From JACPRB01 sp964468745 (GTDB lineage Bacteria; Planctomycetota; MHYJ01; JACPRB01): 64,000 nt of DNA. The notes beneath the pieces are model-generated. The model made no database searches. It worked only from the letters and a program-made list of their open reading frames with translations, and was not told the origin of the DNA. The stretch spans positions 1-64,000 of the forward strand of contig CAYXVY010000140.1 of NCBI GenBank assembly GCA_964468745.1, written 5' to 3'. Shown one piece after another: positions 58,018-64,000 of the stretch; positions within the stretch are counted from its first letter, which is position 1, and each line of letters begins with the position of its first letter. A program made the translations under genes and the position numbers.

Positions 58018-59447
58018 GAGACCTGAAAGGGGACTGGCGCGATCTCTTCAATGGGTTCATGCTGGCGCTCGACCTGCGCAAGATGTTCCTAGGACTTTGC
58101 GCGATCCTCTTCACCGTTTTCGGCCCGCTCGGGTTTACATGCTGGATCGCCAACAAGATCGACGCCGGCGCCGTGAACGCCCCGCAGACGTTCGTCCTCG
58201 GCGAGATCTGGGGGACGATTTGCCAGTCGTGGCACGTCATCTACAGCGGCACGTCCGGTCATCCCGCGGACTGGAAGCTCTACATCCCCTATAGCCTCCT
58301 GTTTGTCACGTCGGTGCTTGCGATCTGGGCCTATTTCGGCGGCGCGATCGCGCGCAACGCGGCGTACGAGATCGGACGCGACGGCGAGCGCATCGAGACG
58401 GCCCGCGCGCTCGGATTCGCCGGTAAGAAGTTCTGGTCCTTCTTCATGTCGCCGTGGATCTGCGTCATCGGCGCCCTCTTCTTCTTCCTCTGCAACTTCG
58501 CGGGGGGCGCGCTCGGCCGGGTCCTGGACCTGGCGTGGATCGGCGGTCCCATCGTGGCGCTGCTCCTGCCGCTGGCGCTCCTCTCCGGATTCATCATGAC
58601 GCTCATCTCCGTGGGCACCGTCGCGGGATTCCCGCTCTTCGCCCCCGCGGTGGCGGCCGAGGGAACCGACGCGTTCGACGCCGTGAGCCGCGGCTTCAGC
58701 TACGTGTACTCGCGGCCGTGGCACTATCTGTGGTACCAGGTCGCGGGGTCGCTGTACGGAGTCGTCTGCTCATCGTTCGTCATCCTCTTCGCGATCCTGA
58801 TGTGCCATTTCGGACTGCAGGCGGGGGCGGCGGGCTTCGACACCTTTGCCGTCGAGGAAACGCCCCAAGCTCCGGCGAGTCCGGCGGACAACGCGACGCC
58901 GGCGGAGCGCGACAAGTTCAAGCAGGCGATGGACGCCTGGCACAAGCGCCGCATCGAGCAGCCAAAGGACTTCGAGGAGAAGAACGACCGGTTCCAGGAC
59001 ATCGCGAACACGGCGTGGGCGAAGATCCTCAGTCGCGAACACGCCACGCAGCAGTACGGATGGTGCCCGTCGGATCTTGCGAACAATCTCGACCCGTACG
59101 GCCGCCTGATGAACCTCGCGAATTGCATCGTGAAGCCGAACCACATGATGCACGTGGACGCGCTCAACACGAAATTCCACAAGGTCGCGGCGTGGCTCGT
59201 CATGGCGTGGCTCGTGATCACGCTCGGGCTCGCGCTGGGCTACATCCCCAGCTACGTGATCTCCCACCAGACGATCATCTACTTCCTGCTGCGCAAGAAG
59301 GTGGACGGGATCGAGATGAACGAAGTCTACGAGGAGCCGGAGGAGGGCCGGGGCGGAGAGCCCGTTGCCGCGTCCGACAAGCCCGCGCCGCCGCCCGCAG
59401 CCGACGCGAAACCGGCGCCGCCGCCGGAGCAGAAACCGCCTGCGTAG
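58014..59447 (+). CDS. Multi-pass membrane protein of unknown function
   Basis: 477 aa, not recognised. About seven hydrophobic segments: the first two near residues 22-45 and 85-105, a cluster of three between about 140 and 215 (SPWICVIGALFFFLCNFAGG; IVALLLPLALLSGFIMTLIS), one near 235-265, and one near 380-410. A hydrophilic loop of about 110 residues before the last helix and a Pro/Ala-rich C-terminal tail complete it. The phrase DAVSRGFSYVYSRPWHYLWY between helices looks conserved and could face the cytoplasm. It is translationally coupled to the zinc-ribbon gene. No transport or enzymatic motif is visible. Confidence 0.6.
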   Translation: MRDLKGDWRDLFNGFMLALDLRKMFLGLCAILFTVFGPLGFTCWIANKIDAGAVNAPQTFVLGEIWGTICQSWHVIYSGTSGHPADWKLYIPYSLLFVTSVLAIWAYFGGAIARNAAYEIGRDGERIETARALGFAGKKFWSFFMSPWICVIGALFFFLCNFAGGALGRVLDLAWIGGPIVALLLPLALLSGFIMTLISVGTVAGFPLFAPAVAAEGTDAFDAVSRGFSYVYSRPWHYLWYQVAGSLYGVVCSSFVILFAILMCHFGLQAGAAGFDTFAVEETPQAPASPADNATPAERDKFKQAMDAWHKRRIEQPKDFEEKNDRFQDIANTAWAKILSREHATQQYGWCPSDLANNLDPYGRLMNLANCIVKPNHMMHVDALNTKFHKVAAWLVMAWLVITLGLALGYIPSYVISHQTIIYFLLRKKVDGIEMNEVYEEPEEGRGGEPVAASDKPAPPPAADAKPAPPPEQKPPA

Positions 59448-59697
59448 TCCCTGGTCCCTGGTAGTTGGTTCTTAGTCGCGTTGCGCGCGACCCGCTCGCG
59501 TCCACAGAGACCGAGGCGCACGTACGACTCCGTGCACATTTCCGACGATCGAAGTGCGATGCGGTCGTGAGGGTCGGTCGTCATACGCGTAGCCGGGGGA
59601 CAGGACGATGGAAGCAACCATCGATCGCGCTCTCGGTACCTTCGTCGAGGCCGCCCGCAGCTTCGCCAGCAAACGTGCGAAAGCGTCGCGTCGATCC
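59448..59697. other. Intergenic stretch without a gene
   Basis: Begins with a TCCCTGGTCCCTGGTAGTTGG string like other low-complexity intergenic words in the window. I see no ORF with coding character and no RNA gene here. Confidence 0.4.
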
Positions 59698-59703
59698 TAG
59701 AAT
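59698..59703 (+). promoter_or_regulatory. -10 box (TAGAAT) of the DUF401 gene, leaderless
   Basis: TAGAAT ends 6 nt before GTG 59710. Confidence 0.5.
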
Positions 59704-59709
59704 GCGCCC

Positions 59710-60969
59710 GTGCACTGGCTCACTTTTCTCAAGGTGACCGTCGTTTTCATCGCGGTCGTCTATGCGATGAAGAAGAAGGTCCCGATGGGCCTCGCCCTGT
59801 CGGGGGGCGGACTCGCGATCGCGCTTCTGATGGGCTTCGGCCCTCGCTGGATCCTCGACCAGCTCGCCGGAGGGGACGCGATCCTCTTCTCGACGCACAC
59901 CTGCGAGTTCGTGGCCGTGATGGGCCTGACCGTGTCGCTCTCGTTCGTTCTCGAGCGGTCACGGCAGATCGAACGGCTCACCAACGCGTTCCGCACGAGC
60001 TTCTCGAATCCGCGCGTGACGCTGGCGACGCTCCCCGCGATCATCGGGCTGCTGCCGATGCCCGGCGGCGCGCTCTTCTCCGCGCCGATGGTCGAGGCGG
60101 CGGCGACCGGCACCGGCCTCGACGGCGAGGAAAAGGCCCTCATCAATTACTGGTACCGCCACGTCTGGGAGTACGCGTGGCCGCTCTACCCCGGCATCAT
60201 TTACTCCGCGCAGCTCATGCACCGCGAGATGCGCGAGGTCGCGCTCGCCCAGTTTCCACTGTGCATCGTGGCGATCGTCGGCGGTTTCCTATTCCTGCGT
60301 CGCGCCACCGCTCCTCCCGTCCCTCGCGAAAGCGCCCCGCGCCGTCAGGCGGCGCTCGACATCTTCATCGCGCTTCTCCCGTTCGCGATCATCACCGTCA
60401 CGCACCTCGTCGCGAAGCTGAACATCGTCGCCTCCGTCGGCCTGGGATTCGGTGTCGCGAGCCTCTGGCTTCTCGGCACGCGCGCGATCGGATTTCGCAC
60501 GCTCCTCAAGACCGTCTTCGCGAACTGGGGCGTGCTCGAGATGATGCTCATGGGGTACGGCGCGAAGATCTTCGGCGACCTCATGATGCGCGCGGGGGCG
60601 ATCGACGGCATCTCGGCGCTGCTGCAATCGATGAACCTGCCCGTCATCCTGCTCGCGATCGCGCTCCCGTATGCCGTCGGCTTCTTCGCGGGGATGACAA
60701 TCGTCTACGTCATGACGGCGCTGCCGGTGCTGCTCACCTTCCCGGAGGTCTCCGCGAATCCGCTGCCGTTCTTCGTCCTCGCGTTCGCGGCCGGGTACTG
60801 CGGCACGCTGATGTCCCCCATCCACGCGTGCCTTGTGCTCTCGGCGAAGTACTTCAAGAGCGACCTGCTGCGGCCGATCTATCGCATGGCGCTGCCGTGC
60901 CTGGCGCTCGTCCTCACCGGCCTCGCGCTCTTCTTCGTCTACCGGCGATTCCCCATTACCCTTTCGTAG
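59710..60969 (+). CDS. DUF401-family membrane protein (putative permease)
   Basis: 419 aa with about ten membrane helices. The family block LPAIIGLLPMPGGALFSAPM (about residues 106-125), NYWYRHVWEYAWPLYPGIIY and AAGYCGTLMSPIHACLVLSA match DUF401 proteins, which resemble ion-transporter superfamily permeases such as GntP/DcuC. A symport function is likely but the substrate is unknown. GTG 59710 has a TAGAAT box 6 nt upstream and begins the first helix directly. Its 3' end overlaps the convergent DUF2330 gene by 14 bp. Confidence 0.82.
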   Translation: MHWLTFLKVTVVFIAVVYAMKKKVPMGLALSGGGLAIALLMGFGPRWILDQLAGGDAILFSTHTCEFVAVMGLTVSLSFVLERSRQIERLTNAFRTSFSNPRVTLATLPAIIGLLPMPGGALFSAPMVEAAATGTGLDGEEKALINYWYRHVWEYAWPLYPGIIYSAQLMHREMREVALAQFPLCIVAIVGGFLFLRRATAPPVPRESAPRRQAALDIFIALLPFAIITVTHLVAKLNIVASVGLGFGVASLWLLGTRAIGFRTLLKTVFANWGVLEMMLMGYGAKIFGDLMMRAGAIDGISALLQSMNLPVILLAIALPYAVGFFAGMTIVYVMTALPVLLTFPEVSANPLPFFVLAFAAGYCGTLMSPIHACLVLSAKYFKSDLLRPIYRMALPCLALVLTGLALFFVYRRFPITLS

Positions 60970-61882
60970 CGAAGAAGATGTCTTCCTTCCACGTCGCGAT
61001 CGTGTTGTCCTTGTTCACCTGTTTCGCGCGCAGAACGTTGAGCCGCCATGCCCCCGCATAGTCCTTGAACGCACTCGCCGCATACCGATCCTTCAGCGAC
61101 TTCGGAAACGCGTCGGTCGCCACAGTGACGTTCGATGCCCCATGCGGCTTCGCCACGTTGATGCGCTTCAGGCTGTCGTTCGACGACTCGAAATCGAAGT
61201 CCGTCTTCGTAAACACGTAGAGGTTCACGTCGAACACGCCCTGCCGCGACGAGAAGCGCAGCGGGTAGTACGGCTTGTCGCTCTTGAACGAGAGGTGCAG
61301 CGGGGGCACGCCGCTCGCCTTCTCGACCGCCTTCTGTCCCTGCTCCGGCACGATCTTCATGCAGAGGAAGGTGAACTTCTTGTCGACGAAGTACGCCATA
61401 TGATTTTCATCTTCCGTCGGGAAGCCGTTCTTCTTGAGCCATTCGTTGAGGCCGGCGAGCGCCTCGCGGCCGAGTGCGCGCACCGGCTGGATCTCGTATG
61501 GCCCGACTTTTACGGCCTTGCCGAATTCGAGGCCTTCCCCGAGATCGCCTTTCGCGGGACCGCGTCCTTTCAAGTCGGGCGGATTGACCTGCGATTCGGC
61601 CCACGAGAAGACCTCCTCGAAGAGCTTCGCGTCGCCCACGGCGTACGCGTCCGGCTCGTTCGGAACCGTCACGATCCACGCGAAGCGGTCCGGCATCTTG
61701 TCGCCGGTGATCTGGTAATTGATTTTCAATATTAGTTCCTCGCGGCCGTCGGCGTGGAACATCACCGCTTCCTGCGCCGACTGGCTGATCGTCCCCTTGT
61801 AGTCCGCCGGCACCATGCAGCACGGTTCGGCGACGGCGCCCGCGACGAGAAGAAGAACGACGAATGCGACGGTAGTTTTCAT
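60956..61882 (-). CDS. Secreted DUF2330-family protein
   Basis: 308 aa. A signal peptide (MKTTVAFVVLLLVAGAVA) is followed by CCMVPADYKGTISQSAQEAV, HADGREELILKINYQITGD and FAWIVTVPNEPDAYAV, the hallmark start of DUF2330 proteins. The rest is beta-rich with no membrane helix, so it is probably periplasmic. The paired Cys after the cleavage site could form a disulfide. Function of the family is unknown to me. The ATG has one of the best Shine-Dalgarno sites of the window (GGAGGAG, 61891-61885), with a TACAGT box further up. Confidence 0.8.
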   Translation of the reverse strand: MKTTVAFVVLLLVAGAVAEPCCMVPADYKGTISQSAQEAVMFHADGREELILKINYQITGDKMPDRFAWIVTVPNEPDAYAVGDAKLFEEVFSWAESQVNPPDLKGRGPAKGDLGEGLEFGKAVKVGPYEIQPVRALGREALAGLNEWLKKNGFPTEDENHMAYFVDKKFTFLCMKIVPEQGQKAVEKASGVPPLHLSFKSDKPYYPLRFSSRQGVFDVNLYVFTKTDFDFESSNDSLKRINVAKPHGASNVTVATDAFPKSLKDRYAASAFKDYAGAWRLNVLRAKQVNKDNTIATWKEDIFFATKG

Positions 61883-61899
61883 GGCTCCTCCGTTGACAT

Positions 61900-61905
61900 A
61901 CTGTA
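61900..61905 (-). promoter_or_regulatory. -10 box (TACAGT) of the DUF2330 gene, with Shine-Dalgarno
   Basis: TACAGT lies 17 nt before ATG 61882, leaving room for a short leader carrying GGAGGAG. Confidence 0.5.
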
Positions 61906-61934
61906 CGTCCGAACCCGCACCGTAGGCTCGTCGC

Positions 61935-61940
61935 TATAAT
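61935..61940 (+). promoter_or_regulatory. -10 box (TATAAT) of the AsmA-like gene
   Basis: A perfect TATAAT ends 9 nt before ATG 61950. No clear -35. Confidence 0.55.
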
Positions 61941-61949
61941 TCGCTGCCA

Positions 61950-64000
61950 ATGCGTCGATCGAAGCTCGCCCGCCGGAGCCTCCTCGCCCTCCTCTATATA
62001 GTGTGGGGCGCGGCGGTCGCCTGGTTCTCGATCCTCCCCGCCGCCCTGCGCGCCGGCTTCCTGCACGCGACGATCGAAAGGAAGGTGGGCGAAGCCCTCG
62101 GTTGCGCCGTGCGCCTTGGGCAGATCGACTTTCCGAATGGGCGGGAGCTGACGGTCCGAGGAACCACGATCACGCCATCCATGCCGGGGCTCGGCGCCGT
62201 CGAAATCGAATCGGTCCGCGTCTCCTTTGCAGGGCTCGCCCCGCTGTCGGAGCTGAGCGAGATCGCGATCGACGGCGTGAAGGCGCGCGTCGATCTGGCC
62301 GTCGATCACCTCAAACCGACGGCCGCGCCGCCGGGCGCCCCGCCTTCCACCCCCATCCGGCTTGCCGTGCCGCGAACGCTGCCGACGATCCGCGCAACGC
62401 GCGTGTCGATCGACGGCACCGTCGGGGGCGAGGCCGTCTCCCTGCGGGAGCTCGACGTGCGGCTCGAGCGCGACGGCTCATTCGCCGGCACCGGCAGGCT
62501 CGCGACGTCGTCCGATCCCGAAATCGACGTCCGCGGTTCGATCACGGATGGGCGAGTGCGGTTCGACCGCCTGAAGATAGGCACGCTCTCCGCGAAGGCC
62601 GGCCTCGCAACGCCCGGGGACAAGGACATGACGGGCAACTTCGCTATAGACTCGTTCAAAATACCGCGCGCGCTGCAGTCCGTCCTCGAAGGCGTCACGG
62701 GAGTGAAGGCGCGCGGCCTGGTGACGACGAGTCTCGCATTTACGCTGGACGGCACGCGCCTCGCATCGCTCGAGTTCGAAGGCGAGCTCGTGAACTACGA
62801 GGTCGAGAAGTCTGGCGTGCGCGTGGCGCACAAGAAGGACCGCACACGCGTGAAGCTCTCGGTGACAACGCACCCCGCGGGAGGCTGGGCGGCGACGGGC
62901 ACGCTCAGCGACGTCGAGGTGCAGCTCGGCGGCGGGTTCGTCCTGCACTTCCCGCAGGCTGCATACGATGCGCACATCGACGGCGGCCGATCCGCCGGCA
63001 CGATCCGCTTCGCCGACGCCTTCTGCTCGCAGGGCGAGTTCGAGTCGAGCCGCACGGAAGGGGACCTCGCGTTCGACGTGACGCGCGACGCCGAGAATCG
63101 GGTCTTCACCGGATCGACGCGCCTGACGCTGCGTCACGCGGAGATGCTCAGGGGCGAGATCTACCAGGAAGTGGACAAGGATCACGTGCTCGAGCTGCTC
63201 CTTGCGGGCCGTTTCGACATCGAGGCCGGCAACTACGAATTCAGGGGGACCGGCGCGTCGCTCGGAGGCGTCGGGAAGATCTCGCTGGACGGAAGCGTGC
63301 GCCGCGGCGGGAACGGATTCGTCTACGACGTCGGTATCGAGACCGATGACCTGTCCGCGAAGGAGCTCGCCGCGCGTCTCGCCGCGATGTACTCGATCGA
63401 GGATATCACGATGGCAGGGCGCATCCGAGCGAAGGCGCGCCTGACGGGGGAGGCGGGGGAGTACGCGCTCGACGGTCGCGCGACGCTCATCGACGTCGCG
63501 ATCCGGAAGGGCCCGCTCGCGATTGCGAAGCTCGAGGGGGAGATCCCGCTGATGATCTCGAAGCGTCGCGATTTCGACCGCACGGAGCGGGGCTGGATCT
63601 CGTTCGAGGACCTCGTGCCGATGAAGGGGATCTCGCTCGGCAAGCGCCGGCTCGAGGCGGTCGCGCGCACGAATTCGCTGCGGTTCCCCGACACGATATC
63701 GTTCGATCTTTTCGGCGGGCGCGCCACGCTCGGTGAGATTGCGATCTGGGACATCGCGAACAGCCCGCACTACGACTTGAAGTGCGGCGCGACGGACATC
63801 GACCTGACCCTCCTCGTCAAGTCGTTCGGAAGCGACCGCCGCTTGAAGGGGAGCGCCTCCATCGAACACGGCCCGGTCCTGATCTCGATGCAGCAGGTCA
63901 CGATCCTGAAGCCCCTGAGGTTGTCGATTTTCGAGGGGATGGCCGAGTTCCAGCACATCCGCGTCCTCAAGCCGGCGGACCCGGTGCACCGCGCGTACCA
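61950..64000 (+). CDS. AsmA/YdbH-like inner-membrane-anchored protein (continues past the window)
   Basis: The frame from ATG 61950 is open to the window end (683 codons, no stop). A membrane helix near residues 9-33 (SLLALLYIVWGAAVAW) is followed by a very long beta-rich region with repeated strand patterns such as LRELDVRLERDGSFAGTGRL and YEFRGTGASLGGVGKISLDG, and the block FDLFGGRATLGEIAIWDIAN seen in YdbH/AsmA-like proteins. These proteins form grooved bridges that move phospholipids between the membranes of diderms. Family membership is judged by pattern only. It is divergent from the DUF2330 gene. Antisense frames here are shadows. Confidence 0.75.
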   Translation, partial: MRRSKLARRSLLALLYIVWGAAVAWFSILPAALRAGFLHATIERKVGEALGCAVRLGQIDFPNGRELTVRGTTITPSMPGLGAVEIESVRVSFAGLAPLSELSEIAIDGVKARVDLAVDHLKPTAAPPGAPPSTPIRLAVPRTLPTIRATRVSIDGTVGGEAVSLRELDVRLERDGSFAGTGRLATSSDPEIDVRGSITDGRVRFDRLKIGTLSAKAGLATPGDKDMTGNFAIDSFKIPRALQSVLEGVTGVKARGLVTTSLAFTLDGTRLASLEFEGELVNYEVEKSGVRVAHKKDRTRVKLSVTTHPAGGWAATGTLSDVEVQLGGGFVLHFPQAAYDAHIDGGRSAGTIRFADAFCSQGEFESSRTEGDLAFDVTRDAENRVFTGSTRLTLRHAEMLRGEIYQEVDKDHVLELLLAGRFDIEAGNYEFRGTGASLGGVGKISLDGSVRRGGNGFVYDVGIETDDLSAKELAARLAAMYSIEDITMAGRIRAKARLTGEAGEYALDGRATLIDVAIRKGPLAIAKLEGEIPLMISKRRDFDRTERGWISFEDLVPMKGISLGKRRLEAVARTNSLRFPDTISFDLFGGRATLGEIAIWDIANSPHYDLKCGATDIDLTLLVKSFGSDRRLKGSASIEHGPVLISMQQVTILKPLRLSIFEGMAEFQHIRVLKPADPVHRAY

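Noticed and set aside
62003..63349. 448-residue plus-strand frame in the last 2 kb
   Set aside because: Out-of-frame shadow of the AsmA-like gene at 61950, which is open to the window end and starts with a membrane helix.
1..64000. tRNA, rRNA, phage or insertion sequence genes
   Set aside because: I looked for tRNA-like cloverleafs, rRNA segments, transposases and integrases and saw none I could support.

Overview
The window is high-GC bacterial DNA from a Gram-negative (diderm) organism: it starts in lpxK followed by two LpxL/HtrB-type lipid A acyltransferases and contains a long surface-polysaccharide locus. An ECF-like sigma factor next to a Hanks-type Ser/Thr kinase, the many dispersed palindromic intergenic repeats, and DUF401/DUF2330 proteins resemble Planctomycetota/PVC or Acidobacteriota-like genomes. 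I cannot assign a phylum from the sequence alone.

Layout. 1-2560 (+): lipid A genes. 2607-7787 (-): STAS antagonist, RsbW-like kinase and SpoIIE-type phosphatase (a partner-switching set without a linked sigma factor), then pgsA and rimO. 7840-15243: an acetyltransferase, a PIG-L-like protein, a glycosyltransferase-sulfotransferase fusion, a broken glycosyltransferase, and a probable inserted segment carrying a frameshifted triple-domain glycosyltransferase. 15398-33237: glycosyltransferases, cysD and cysNC (PAPS synthesis), an aspartic-protease/DUF5678 pair, a Wzm/Wzt ABC exporter, several multi-domain glycosyltransferases, a methyltransferase and a second sulfotransferase. 33357-37270: sigma factor, a protein of eight 14-residue repeats, a helical protein and a membrane Ser/Thr kinase. 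37332-37861: a ParE-type toxin-antitoxin pair. 38211-57544: GT-C membrane transferases, glycosyltransferases, a polyprenyl-phosphate sugar-phosphate transferase, a Wzx-like flippase, gmd and fcl (GDP-L-fucose). 57664-64000: a zinc-ribbon/membrane protein pair, a DUF401 permease, a DUF2330 protein and an AsmA-like protein that runs off the end.

How the genes fit together. CysD and CysNC make PAPS, two sulfotransferase domains can use it, Gmd and Fcl make GDP-fucose, and about fifteen glycosyltransferase genes with two export routes (ABC and Wzx) surround them. No sulfite or PAPS reductase is present, so a sulfated, probably fucose-containing, surface glycan is the most economical reading (inference).

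Two genome-wide habits show here. First, many genes have a TANNNT -10 box only 6-13 nt before the start codon, eight of them with a TTG-type -35 at 17-18 bp, so many mRNAs should be leaderless or nearly so; this moves several start codons. Second, intergenic spaces are filled by families of palindromic repeats, including a roughly 200-bp cruciform element present twice with compensatory stem changes. The most unusual locus is the sigma factor / Ser-Thr-rich repeat protein / kinase group at 33.4-37.3 kb.
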